From Helochares maculicollis (lineage: Eukaryota; Arthropoda; Insecta; Coleoptera; Hydrophilidae), in the NCBI GenBank assembly GCA_033557835.1, contig JAWQRO010000297.1:1-43867 (forward strand): a stretch of DNA of 43,867 bases. The letters run 5' to 3'. Positions 1 through 12,134 of this stretch are shown one piece after another. Both the position numbers and the translations under genes were made by a program. Position 1 is the stretch's first letter. Every line of letters begins with the position of its first letter. The notes beneath the pieces are model-generated. The model was given only the letters and a program-made list of their open reading frames with translations, made no database searches and was not told where the DNA came from.

Positions 1-164
1 TTGCCTGATCTGAACTTGGAGAACCATCTTTGGCATTTTCGAACGTCCAATGCGCTTGGATAAACATCGCAAATGTTTTTAGTCGCAGCAGTTGCGATAT
101 TACCCTTGCGAAACTCAAAAAGCATACAATGCCGGATATGCTCTTTTGGTATTTGGCTGGCCAT
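1..164 (-). CDS. mariner transposase, N-terminal part (runs off the left edge)
   Basis: Read on the minus strand, an ATG at 164-162 opens a frame that stays uninterrupted for 54 codons to the window edge. The product begins MASQIPKEHIRHCMLFEF and continues through a segment ending RKCQRWFSKFRSG. This is the N-terminal helix-turn-helix (HTH_48 / Mos1-type) of mariner transposases, which binds the terminal inverted repeat: conserved positions are the RHCMLFEF helix, the ATKNICDVYPSALDVR stretch and the WFSKFRSG end. The catalytic domain would lie to the left of the window. No stop or frameshift is visible, unlike the other transposase copies here, so this copy may be young. I could not find a matching terminal repeat in the roughly 200 bases upstream of the start, so the element's outer boundary is undefined. 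Confidence 0.85.
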   Translation of the reverse strand, partial: MASQIPKEHIRHCMLFEFRKGNIATAATKNICDVYPSALDVRKCQRWFSKFRSG

Positions 165-1927
165 TTCACCTCAAGTTGCAAAAAAAGCCTAATACTTAAT
201 TATTCAGAAGCAAATATGATACAATAACCTCAAAATCTATTTGAGACGCCTTCCAAGTACGTAAAGAGCAAGGGTATCCCACTCATAAGGAAAGCTAGAC
301 GTGGATGGGTAATAAAATTTTTTTGCGATATTTAGCGGCGATCTCACTTCCATGTAGGGAATGATTCATTGTTTGTTTCTTTCTTTTTTTCCCTCTAGAC
401 TGAAATTCCCCTCAGAAAGTAAAGTCATTTCTATGGAGTTGGACGGGCTCGGTAAAGAGCTACCAAATGACAATCAAATATCGACATGCGTAGAAACGAC
501 ATTACTTTCCGGTCCCACTAATACAAATAAATTATGTTTGCTTACTTTAAAAATATTCGTAAAACATGTGCATGTTGCTATTACTTGTTTGTTTACATTC
601 AATGTTGAATTTAGAATTGAAAATAATATGGAAAAATCTGCATGCGCAACTGACCAGGAAGAGAGAGCATAACCAGTATTCGGGGTTAAATCACTTCTTA
701 AATAAATTCTGAGTGTCATAAAATGTGTAATTCTACAAAATTTCCTCTCTATATTTATATACATAGACAGGATATACACATGCATATATTTTACCTTTGG
801 TAATGTTTGCGTTTGAGATCTCTTATTATGGATTTAAACTGATAATTATTAATTATCACAGAATTAATACTAGACTGAAGTGTCAGAAAATGAGATGGCA
901 ACGTACCAGGATAGAACCATTTTTTGTAGATACCTCAATAAGAATAGCAATATGGAACCTATAAACGTGAATACATATGTCGGAAATTTTGCAATGCAAA
1001 AAGGGAAGCAAAGATTTAATGATAAAAAGTCTCAAGGGTCTCAAAACCTTCTTACAGTTTTTCAGTAAATGTATTAATAAAGTATAAGTAGTCTCTAATA
1101 TAAAGTATTTATATGAAATTTTGAAAAAGGATCTCATTTTCAAATAAATTTTCATATTGCCCATCTAGATATCAAACTATCATGGAAGGAACAAATAGGT
1201 AAGAAACTTAAACAAATAAATCTATGTATTGGCTACTTAGAAGACCATTCAGTATGGCCCTCTAAAACAAAGTTTTATTATATAAAATAATCATCAAGCT
1301 CATTTTAAGTTTTTAAATGAACTTGGGATTGTGCAAGAAATCTTAATAATTCGCAGTCCTGCCTATGTTAACTAACGCATTGTGGTATGTAAGTAATAAA
1401 ATAACTCACCGAGATGTAAATGCGTCATATGTCAAAGAAGTTATCAAGGAATAGGATAAATATTACGACCGAATGGAGAGTTATACCACATAATACACAT
1501 AATGCTTACTCAAGGAGGCTTCTTTGAAATTGGTGTCCGAGAAATTAATGACCTCGGCCATTTTGAGACTAGTAACGGCAATGCGCGAAAATAGAATTTT
1601 TATACTTTTTCCGCAAATGTTTAAAATTTCAAATTTTTGGAACGAAAGCTTTTATATGAAACAATTACAGAAAAACTATTTGATAGATGAAGATAAATAT
1701 GGTATGCAGTTAGTATGGGAAAATTAGGTTAGGATTATATTATGTTACGATTACGTTTAAGAATATAATTAATTGTAATTGATATTTTACATATATTTAA
1801 TTACATTTTTTAATTTTTACTGGCTCTCGGCTGACTAATTATATTTTTAAACTTGTGAAAATTTTAAATCAAACAAATCAATTGTGTCAAATATTGCAAA
1901 GGAAATTGAGAACATAGATACTCAAAT
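165..1927. other. gene-free AT-rich stretch with one repeat copy
   Basis: No host gene recognised. The first part should contain the 5' leader and outer end of the mariner at the left edge. Bases 273-351 resemble 8236-8323 (listed as a repeat). Short open frames at 361-672, 880-1068 and 1524-1727 have no recognisable domain and the composition of chance frames. A GC-rich patch near 1577-1590 may be one end of the P-like relic that follows. Confidence 0.5.
273..351 (+). repeat. diverged dispersed repeat, copy A
   Basis: Compared by eye, this segment shares an ordered series of short blocks with 8236-8323: a GTATC block, a TCAT block, a GACG block, a run of A then T, and finally GGCGATCTCAC against GGCGATTTCACC. 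The estimated identity is about 65% with gaps. The order and spacing make common descent more likely than chance, but no alignment was run. The repeat class is unknown. Confidence 0.4.
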
Positions 1928-3630
1928 TTAAGATTTTTTTAGCCACAGTTTTAATTGGTGGCCAAATTTTACGTCTGCAGCTACCGAATCAAATTTTCCG
2001 AAAAATATTTCTTCTAGATTTATTACATATGATACAAATGCATAAGCAGGCACAACACACTTGTCAAATACATTTTCATCTGTGGTGTGGAAACTTCTCA
2101 GATGAGTAAATAAATTTGTTTCACTTAAATTACTTAAACAATAATTTTTACATGTCTGACATGAATGTCGTATCAAACATTTGTTGTATAAGTACCCACT
2201 AATGTACACAAATTTGTTCGTTGTAGGTACATCCAGTTCCCTATAATTTGCAGTATGTACTGTTAATATGTTTGTATTACTAGTCACAGCATTTGTGATG
2301 GTAATACTTAACTATTCTGCTGGTATGGCCAATATTGATTGTAGTGCAAGGCTTAAATCATCTAAGCAATTTGCACCTTGAGAATGTTCAAAATATTACA
2401 ATAAAAATAATTTTTAAATGCACGTGTAATTTATCGTTACAACCCAACATTGCAAAAATTTCATTTGCCTGGTAACATTTTTGCCCTCTCTTCTCATTAC
2501 TTGCATATTTAAAAATATATTTTTCATTTTCAATAGAAACGTTATATTTTCAGGGGTCCCAAAGTTGCCATTATATTAATTCACAATATCAAATAAAGTA
2601 CTCATATTTTTAATAAAACTTGTTGTTTGTTTAGCTTCTTCCGGAAATTGTCTAGATGCTAAAAATATTTCCATGTTAAGAGCCACATTCCTACTAAATA
2701 GTTGGCACTTTCATTTTTTGAAAACCACTTGGATTTAAATGAATATTAGACAATTTTTCTGCAAAACTCACTGTTTTTGAGTTGTCTAAATTGTAAAATG
2801 TTTGAAGTAGGTCTTTTTGGTTATTAAATCACCATAGTTAAAATTAATATTTAAAAAATTATTTCTTGTTACCTTTAATAGGTGACAAGGATCGAACAAA
2901 TTTTTAAATGATTAACGTAAAAATATGGTTGATCATTTTGTACCCCAACTTTTTTAGTAAATTTTATATAATTAACAACTAAATCTGTAATTACAACTTT
3001 AGCTACACAATCAATTTCTTTTAAATAATCAATGTATCTAAAAATCAACATGTTTAAATCGTCCATTGGACAATTACTTTTCCAGATCTGATTATTCGGA
3101 TGTCGCTAAAAGCTTTTTCAAATATCAATAAATGTGAAAGCTCTTATAACAACCAAAAAGTTATATTTACAATAAGTTAGTTTCTTTTCAACCTAACAGT
3201 GATGGTTTTAAGTAAAATTTATGATCTAGTTAAAAATATCTTACCTGAGAATGTTTAAATTACATTCTTTTTGTAAGAGATATTGCAGGCACTGCATTTT
3301 CTTGCAATCGGTTTCTTATATCATTTAAGAACATTTTTGTTTTAAAATGCTTTCCACAAACATTTTAGCACTTGCTTACAAGGTTAACACCTTTCTTTAG
3401 CAAATTTTCCTTATTTATGTTTCTAAGCCACTCTTTACTCCTAAATAGTAAAAATGAATATAAATATCGACACACATTTTACTGAGCTTTCACTTTCAAC
3501 ATATTAAAAATCAGAGATTATAAGTTTACTTGCCTTCGTTTCCTGGTATTTTAAATAAACTGAATTGTTTATTGTTGCTGTTTGTGTCATAGCCTCAACT
3601 TTTACAATAAACACCTCTTTTATTTATTTT
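1928..3630 (-). pseudogene. relic of a THAP-domain P-element-like transposase
   Basis: Minus-strand order matches a P/THAP transposase. A first THAP exon (about 3620-3530) carries YCKS, an in-frame stop, then GYDTNSNNKQFSLFKIPGNE, and ends at a GT donor. A second THAP exon (3440-3245), after a TAG acceptor, holds SKEWLRNINKEN, then VCGKHF (zinc-binding Cys and His) and the AVP box in NAVPAISL, ending at a CAG|GTAAG donor. The middle (3066-2820) has KKVGVQNDQPYFYV, then after a frame change FDPCHLLKVTRNNF, a hallmark of the P transposase core. The C-terminal part (2287-1928) has FVYISGYLYNKCLIRHSCQTC and ends at TAA. Several stops and frameshifts lie between 2300 and 2870 and in the THAP exons, so it is non-functional. 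The family cuts and pastes DNA using an RNase H-like catalytic core. A decayed domesticated host gene is a less likely alternative. Confidence 0.8.
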
Positions 3631-3751
3631 TAATGTTATTATAGCACTTGGTATTAAAATAAGTATAAATAAATGAAAACACGTACTTATACAGTCACGC
3701 TTTCGGTCAGCTGTTCTTAGAATACCATTTCTAAATTAGTTAAAATTCGGA

Positions 3752-3786
3752 CATGCGCAATGAAATTATTTGCGCGGGAATCGAGG
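3752..3786. repeat. possible outer end of the P-like relic
   Basis: Just outside the THAP start lies a GC-rich patch, an oddity in this AT-rich region, containing the near-palindrome TGCGCAATGAAATTATTTGCGC. On the other side of the relic, at 1577-1600, is a patch with GCAATGCGCGAAAATAGAA. Read in opposite directions both contain a TGCGC core followed within about 12 bases by GAATTTT, as would be expected of decayed terminal inverted repeats. This would give an element of about 2.2 kb. No 8-base target duplication could be fixed by eye. Confidence 0.25.
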
Positions 3787-3789
3787 GAG

Positions 3790-6700
3790 TGATCGTTATG
3801 TATAGTTATTCTAACTAAATGCTGTAACCACTGATAAATTCAAAACAATATAGGAGACTACAAAGGCATTGGCCTGCTGATTTAAAATATGGATAAATTA
3901 GATATCTTAGCGAAGAACATCCTTCCCACGCCTTCAGGGATTTGCCGTACTTAACATAAAAATTAATTTTTAATAGCTATGTAAAGATATTATTTTTATT
4001 CTTGAATGAGAAATCAAGTTTTCGATTTCGTTTTATGAAATATTTTAGTTAATTTTGATTTTTCGTTTTCGGATTCGGTATGGAGTTAATTCCTGGTGGT
4101 CTCTATGAAAACATGAAAATAATGCAGAGATAATTATTATTTATTAGATTTATTATTAGTTTACACGATTTGCTTACTCTAATGCCCTGCATTGTGTTGC
4201 TTTTTATTTTTAAACCAAATTTTAATCGAATTTATAACGGTCACATAAAATATTCATTTAAACCACCGACCCGGAAGATTTTTCAACCAGCGAATGTAAA
4301 AACGAATAATGCTATTTTTTTAGAGGAACATTGAAAGTTTCTTTGCATAATTGCTAAACTATGTGGACCAGTTACTTGTTTTTATAATATTATAAAAGCA
4401 TTCATGTCATGATTGGCATGAAATGAACACTACAGAAAGGGTATTGACACTAATATATATTTAGAATGACTGCAAAAGATTTATGTAAAAGTAATGATTA
4501 GAATGCTAATCTTCTCTGTTATATCTAAACAAAATATCATGACTGCCTGCCTGACTCATCAATGGCCAGCCCAGACCACGTTACCAAAGAGAGTGAAATA
4601 TCATCATGATTTATAACATAAGCAACAAAAAAGGAACAATTTTAGTAATTAGTTCTACGAAATGTTGAGCCATATTTTTGTTTTTATGTTTTGATCCAAA
4701 TTGATCATGCTTGAAGTATTTCTACATAAACATTGGAAGATGACAACAACATTTACATAGTTTATGGCTTCGTGCGTCAAAGTCGTTCAAAGGGCGACCA
4801 ACAAAGGACTTAGTTAGTAAGTGTATGTTTTAAGTATATGGCAAACAATATTGGTACAGGATCTAGTAAATTAATTTTGGGTGCTTTAATGAATGTTGAA
4901 ATAGAAATGAGTATTAGGGGACAGTACTACTTACTGCTAAGTAATACTTACAGGATTTTTTTTGTAGATTTTCCCTGTTATGCTTAAGAGAGTCTGAATT
5001 GGCGATGTAAAAAGTTCTCTGTAAATTAACATATAGGATTTTGTGTAAAATGCTGCATCTGGTTTGTCGAATTGTTTCATCAAATTAAAGACTTACTCGA
5101 AAACAGAAAGTATGTGAATGGATTTCCAAGTTTGAAATTTTAACACTAATAAGCGTTGGATATACATTCGTTAAGTGATGGATTTATTGCATTCTATCTG
5201 CTTATTAAATTGAATTTAAAAACCTAAAATTAATTTTACAGGCATTTGTCAATAAGCATTCACTAGAATTCTTTTCTAAGAGGATAGGGATTGATAGATG
5301 ACGGTGGATATCAGGTAAATATTTCGCTAAGGCTTTGAAATGGTAACGTTTATTTCAGTGCTACAAAGGAGATAAGTCAAATTTATTAATTTCAATAAAC
5401 AAAAGCACTTGTGAAAAAATTACTTGCATTAAAATGATGAGTATATTGTCTATGAACCCAGTAGAAGTTGCCTATTTGATAGCTTTTCTAAAGATTAAGT
5501 AATTCTAGTTCTAAAAAAATGCTAATTATGTAGTAATAAAATGTATTTAAATTGATAAAATTTCAATTTCAATAAATTCTTGGTGAATACAACATGTACT
5601 AGTCATTCAAATATAAATAATATATTCATTAGAACGAAAATACTTAGCAGCATACTTACCGATTATATGATGTGTTGATTTTGAGGCGTTTACATATATA
5701 AATCAATAAAAGTAAGTAGGAAATAATTTTAATAACTTAAAAATAATTAAATTCACTATATGAAGCTGATTGTAAAAGCAGTGCCACTACAGTTAATTAT
5801 CATTTTTACAGAAGAATCAGTTCATATATAGTAAATGAGAATAAAAGAATAAGAAGTAGCGTTGAAGAGTAAATTTATTTAGATTCTAGTACTGAAATTG
5901 TGAAAAAAATCAAACCCCATTCCTGCAAAATCTATAATTCACTTATATGAATCTGCAGGAAAATAATGTTAATATAATGAAAGCATTAATATTTCTTTAT
6001 TAAAAAAATGATGATATATTCCTTTTATGGGACATTGCTGTGAAGCTATTTTTTACCCTCAGAATATTTCGGAAAAAGCAGTTTTTGTCAAAAAGATGAA
6101 AGATAATAATTTGAAAAGAATAAGCAATTTACAATTGTATACAGAATATTCTTTTATTGTCATTAAATAAATTGAAACTAAGTTTTGCAACCAAAAGTAA
6201 ACACAAAATTTACTTGGATTCTTTGAAGATTAGACTATTTTGATTGATGATATATATTATCAAGCGATAGAAATATCTATTTCGACACAGTATTTTCAAT
6301 AGATATGGCCAAGTAAACATTACACATTAGAGGAAATATATTTGTAATATTGAATTATTAAGATAAGAAAACACACGAGATACAGAACGTAATTGTAAAG
6401 TAATCACAAAAAAATTCACAATTTATTGTGTACAACGTGCTGAAGTGTGAATCACCTGCAAGTGCAAGTTAATAACATTTTACGCGTAAATCGCATGTAG
6501 GGGTCATGTAAGCATCGCACTCTTGTCTCCGAGGTATTTCCCTCAGGGAGAAATTCGATTTATTTCCAATAAGTGCATTTTTCAGCCCTCCCGGCATTCA
6601 CACCAAATATATCTCAATCAATCTTCACTTCGATTTGTAAGTACAGGTAGTAATGAGGGGGAGATACATGACTTTCACCACCCTTATTTTAAGGGTAACA

Positions 6701-6839
6701 GAACGATACTCGTAAATTGCATGATTTCTTCTTCAGGACCGGATTGTATCAAATAACTTCCCCAAGAATTTTTTAATAAATTACTATACATTTTTTTCTA
6801 AAAATTAAAAATAACTAGAAAATAATTAAAAATCTCTCA
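3790..6839. other. gene-free AT-rich stretch
   Basis: No protein-coding exon, RNA gene or repeat could be recognised on either strand. Open frames are short and lack domains. A frame at 6523-6756 (77 codons) sits immediately upstream of the CpG-rich island, shows slightly higher GC, and has no recognisable motif. It is more likely promoter-proximal non-coding DNA than a gene. Confidence 0.5.
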
Positions 6840-7290
6840 TCAACGGCAGACATTTCGACGCTACGTGTGCAGCCCCAGCATAACACCCCCGGCCTTTTCT
6901 GAAGAATTTAAAATGAGTCAATTTAAAATACCCATTACGAGATTTCGTGGCGCTGCGCTCTGCTGGGTGGCGCTAAAATTGAAACCAGCGCGGCGTCGGA
7001 TAGCCACCGCGGTGCTCAGAGATTGTCATGGCGACGGTCCTGAGGTTTCTCCCGCGCTACGTTGGGGTAGTTTGAATACAGCGTAGGGTTGTAAAACCAA
7101 ATCAATATGCGTTCGTGTAGCCGAAGTTGCCAGATTGTGCGCAAAGGACCCCAATGCATATTTCGACTGTCATAGACGAACAAGAAGTTATTCAACATGC
7201 GTTTATGCTACCGAGGAAGTGTAGCGCAGTTCTTTGCGTGAGATGCGTCTCTGTCTGTGTTTGCCGGCTGATTTTGAACCCGGAAATAGT
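6840..7290 (+). promoter_or_regulatory. CpG-rich island, candidate promoter or non-coding first exon of the kelch gene
   Basis: This segment stands out from the AT-rich surroundings by a sharp rise in GC content and more than twenty CG dinucleotides in about 400 bases, with clusters such as CGTGGCGCTGCGCTC and CAGCGCGGCGTCGG. No convincing open frame explains it: the 73-codon + frame here has no domain. It lies 6.6 kb upstream of the first recognised kelch coding exon, which is on the same strand and, with an in-frame stop just upstream, probably needs a separate 5' non-coding exon. The strand and the link to that gene are inferred from position; no transcription start could be identified. 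Confidence 0.4.
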
Positions 7291-9498
7291 GAATGTTTAG
7301 ACTGTTTCGTGAAAGAAAATTAATAGGCTTTGAAAAAACAATGTTCAATTGTTTTTTAACGTGCATAGTGATCAAAGAATGTGTTTCTGAGCAGCAAGTG
7401 CTTTGTTTACCTTTTTGGTAGGTGATGGATTCCTGCTGAGGTTGCTTGATTTGAGCGTTGTAACCGTATTAAATCTCGCAGACTTCATTTTAAATATAAA
7501 TTATAATAGTTATTCCAAAACATAACATGTAATAAAAATTGTTGAGAATACTAGTTTAGGATGCATAAGTTCACTGCACTATGTAGATTCAATACAATTT
7601 AAAACCGATGTATCAAGCTACGCTGTTTAATTTAAGTACAAAATTTCCAATAAAAAGTCTTATCTAATATAATATTGTGGGATTAAGATACTAGGAGTAT
7701 CTAACCTGCTAGGCAGGCAATTATTTTTGATTTAGTTTCAAGTCACGTAGTTTTTGACAGTTTAAAATTTTTGTGCGTGTGTTTCATACATAATTAACCG
7801 GCAAAATGATGAAATTGAAAGTAAAGTTCAAAAAACCCCAGTTTTACTGGTACATTGAATTTAAAAAACTGAAGCGGCGAAGATTAATGTACAAAGTTTT
7901 TAAGGTAATTTTTTCTTTAGTTATCGATGAAAAATGAACGCAAAGGTATAAATAGATCGCTCCTGCTGCAGTGTTTAACGTTATGACCTATTTTGCCACA
8001 ACAATGACACTGACAGCAGTCTTGCTTTATATTCAAAACCGTTTTGTTGGCAAACAATTTGATCAGAGGTACATAGAGGAAACGACAAAGGTAGATGCTG
8101 CAGGCTTTTCAAATTTCCTTTATTACAAGGAAGTGAAGCATCTACAGGTGACATATATATGGAGCAAGTAAACTGAGTAAATGACGCGTCAATTTTTAAA
8201 TGGAGTTTGAAATGAAGCTAGGGAGAGGGAACGTCGTATCTCTTATTCATGGAGCAAAAAATGAGATATATCGACGGGTCTGGTGAAAAAGATTTTTTCC
8301 CATTTAAAGGCGATTTCACCCCTTCGTAATGCCAGTTGATGAAGCCTTTTCCAATCGCAATTAAATTTTGATTAGTTAGGTCGATTTCTTTTTTGCGGCC
8401 CCATTATCGTTGTTGTAATGGAAGTTTAAAAGTTCTTTGCCATTCAGCTTTTCTGAACTACAAAATGTTATCTGCATAGAGACGAAAAAAATCGGGTCTC
8501 TCCATCAATTTCACATAAATTTTCTTTTGTATTAATCTTACTATGATGTGGAGAATCATGATAAGTAGCCATTAATCATCTTGTCAGACGGAAATTATTA
8601 AAGTTGGTGTTGAAAGTCAGCCCTCCATTTGTTTTCTTAAAATTCGACATCAGGGTCTCTGGGATGTTACGTTAGGTCAGATCGTTTTCTTATTTGCTGT
8701 ACTAATTTGAGTTTTAGTTTAGTGACCACCTGATGGAATAATATTTCGTTGGTAATATACCAAAAATGCAGTTTTTTATGAATAAAATATAAAAGCAGAG
8801 AAAAGGTCCTCAGCATTGATTTTTTTGCTGGAACATGCTTCGTGTTTAATTTGTATAAAATACAATCAGATATTTGTAATTTTTTTTAGTTTATTTTAAA
8901 TATATCTTGAATATCAATTTGATCGTATGTTGACTAAAGAACTTTCATTCGTATATTGTGGTACGCTACATCTTAACTACGGTATCGTGACTTCCTCCTC
9001 TACTTGAAAATTTTATGCCCTGCCGAGCTTTACTCGCTGCTTTATGGGGAGATGGTAAGAATTGAGCTTTATGTGTTATTGCAATGCTGACGTAGCAATG
9101 CTTTCATCCTTTCACTAGAAAATCAGGGATTTTTTCTGTGCAGACTCTCTTGAAAATTTCATGCTTGAGTTGGTACTAGTCAACATTTGGTACATGCTGA
9201 AGCCTTATACTCTGGGAATGCACAAATTTTTAAGCAGAATTAAATTGAAAATTACGTGTTATATCAAGACAACAAAATCCCACTATGTAGTCATTCCTGC
9301 ATACACATATTATATCTACATATCTGCTTATTGAAAAGTAACATACCAGAATTGTTTAGGAGTAATTGTCATTTATAATTATCAGTTTACTAAATAAATT
9401 GGTTTTGATCATTTAAATAGATTTTAGTTTACGATCTTGTTTTATCGTCATGATCTTGTTTAATGTGCCCATTTCAAATATTTTTTTGTATTTATTAC
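7291..9498. other. gene-free stretch with a diverged repeat and hairpins
   Basis: No coding exon recognised. A 66-codon + frame at 7971-8171 has one hydrophobic stretch but no known domain. A perfect 10-bp inverted repeat with a 5-base loop lies at 7333-7357, a 9-bp inverted repeat at 8091-8145, and a repeat copy at 8236-8323. The remainder is AT-rich without recognisable content. Confidence 0.5.
8236..8323 (+). repeat. diverged dispersed repeat, copy B
   Basis: This segment aligns by eye with 273-351, sharing the GTATC, TCAT, GACG, A-run/T-run and GGCGATNTCAC blocks in the same order. The sequence after it (CCTTCGTAATGCCAGTTGATGAAG) also resembles the reverse complement of 28362-28393 in the kelch gene's third intron. 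No coding capacity is seen. It is probably a non-autonomous element fragment; the class is unknown. Confidence 0.4.
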
Positions 9499-9503
9499 AT
9501 ATA

Positions 9504-9554
<51 letters not shown>
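9499..9554. repeat. (TA)n microsatellite
   Basis: About 56 bases of alternating A and T, broken once by a G near 9509. It is a simple-sequence tract prone to length polymorphism and to assembly error. Confidence 0.95.
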
Positions 9555-9557
<3 letters not shown>

Positions 9558-12134
9558 CTAAATAATTATCATAATCACAGTTTTGTATAATACAGCCAAT
9601 ATCGCATACAATTGGTTAGGAATAAATATACCTCAGTGAATATTTGTGCTCTATTATACATGTGCGTGGTTACTAGCGGTGAATCCACAAGCTGCGTAAA
9701 ATGAGAAAATTACTGTATTTGCAGCTGCTTGCATAGGCAACTACATACCAGTAAATACTAATAAATATTAAATACACAATAACTTTCTTGAAACAATGAA
9801 GTAGTTTACCGCAAATGCATTAAAATCCAAAGAAATAAACAAAAATCGACTAAAATACAAATGTTTGATGAAAAATTTGATTAAAATTCTTTAATAAAAA
9901 GTGGCTTTTTATAAAAACATCTATTTTTTATTTTTATGATTACTTTTATATTTATTTATAATACAGGATTTTTATAGTACTAAAGTTTAGTATGTTATTA
10001 AAGATGATAACCATATAAACACTAATATCACAGTATCAGCCACGTACACAGAACGAACAAAAAGCGTTTAATAAAAACAACAATTCTGAATATAGAAAAC
10101 AATTAGAAAACAAACGGTGTCGATTTATAACTACAAGTTTAAGATGTCATAGACGCAATACCCTCCACATATTTAGGAACGAAATGAAAAGTTGAACTAA
10201 AAAGTCAATTTTATGATACTTATTTACTGGATGCACTTGAGCAAAATGTCCAATTTTAGAGTTAAGAAGGAACCAAACATTTAAAAGGATCACGTCCTAG
10301 TAGAAGCAAGAATAAGTTTCAAAAATTATTTAGAAAAATAATGGAAAATAAAATGAAGTCGCTAACTTAAAATAACTAGAAGCAACTGAGTGTAAAAACA
10401 AAATTAGTTTGATAACTGGAAAAGAAACTGCAAACAGAAAAAAATGGCAGTAGTACTATACTAAAAATATAGGCCTAAACTAAAAGTACAAAACATCACT
10501 AAAAATCATATCTGTGTAAAAAAATAAGAAAGTTACGATAAATATAAACGAAATATAAATGATGTACTATAAAAGCAACATTGGTACATTGAACGTGGAA
10601 AGGAAAATGAATAATCATTAGTTTTTTATTATTGTGCGGCAAGTTTGTTACAAAAATTCTCTAGAAATACACTTCCTATAATTGAAATTTATAATTAGAG
10701 CAAAATAGTCGGTTTTCCTAACACAACACATTGGTGGCACAAACACGGTGTAGCTATTATACTGAGAATTATATATATTTTTTATCATTACTTCAGGGAA
10801 AAGATGACAAATTGAGATTGAGATAAAGCAATACTCTAGAGGCTATTAAGCTCGACATTATATTTTGACCGTATTTCCTAAAGTGGCGCAAAAAAGTAAA
10901 TAACAGATAGTTTGAAAACAAATTTTACCGAAACCTTTATATCCTAGAAGACCGGCATTTTAATGCTTTTTTATGAATCTTTATAGAAGCATTTCTCGCA
11001 AAGAATTAAAATATTTAAAGTTCAGCTCTCGCATTTCCTCATAAAATGCGGTATGTTTCACCATTGATTACAACACTTAAATACAGAATGAGCCATTTGC
11101 TCTTATTAACTGAAGCAGGAGCGCGGTACTTATAAATTGCAATTAATCAATATTTTTGTTGCTAAGACAACGGAAGTTAATTTTATAGTAAGGGAATGAA
11201 GAATTGTTGTTTATAATAATTATGATGTCCTAAGTTGCTCGTCACAAAATACGAAAAGCATTTGAGTAAATACTAGAGCAACCTTCGGGACTTTCTACTT
11301 CAAACTTCGTTATCGTTTTTGTTCGAAATTTGAAAAGTCAAACGTGTTTCATTATTTTGTTTGAGTTATCGAAACGCGATATAGCTGGTAACAAAATGTG
11401 AAACTATTTGGAAAACTTCGTCGTCTTTGTTACTTTTCAGCAATTTGTATTTCAGAAAGTAAAAAAATATATTTGTTTCATCTTGCTTTTGAACTGATGT
11501 ATTTTTAAAACATATTATTCACTAACATTGTTTGTGTACAGTATTCCTTCAACTAATTTATAATGCTATTAATAATGTTACAATTTAATATTAGCTACTT
11601 GTATAAATTGATCAATCATTTCACTTTAAGCTTAGGTTGATGAACTTTCTTGTCTTTTAATTGGTAAATATATGTATAATCTCAGTTTAAATCCTGTAAA
11701 TCTTCGTTTTTGCCTCAGCCAAAAGTATTTTTTCTTAATTATTATTTTCTTATATTTAAAAAAATATATAACTACCACAGTGGTAGACAAATGCTATAAG
11801 TACATGTACAACTAAATTTGATTAGATTTTAAATTACGAAACATAAGTTTTATTTAAGTTTAAAACTAAATTGTTTGTGTTTTTCTTTATAGGTTGATGT
11901 TTTCTATTTTAGTTTTCTTTTTACTTGTTGAATTCTCTTTGGAGGTTTCTTGAATTGTGTTTTCTCTACAACTTGAAAATTATGGTTGATGTTTTGAGTG
12001 GTCTGCGTTGTTTTTTGTATTCGAAAGGATGCCGAACTGACTTATAAGTGAATAATAAACATATTCATTAAAATTGTTTCGAATATTGCTTTAGAATGTG
12101 CAAATTTTCAGCTAAGGCTAAGTAATTTTACCGG

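Noticed and set aside
361..672. 103-codon + frame, overlapped by a 103-codon minus frame
   Set aside because: No domain, low-complexity composition and equal openness on the opposite strand; chance frames.
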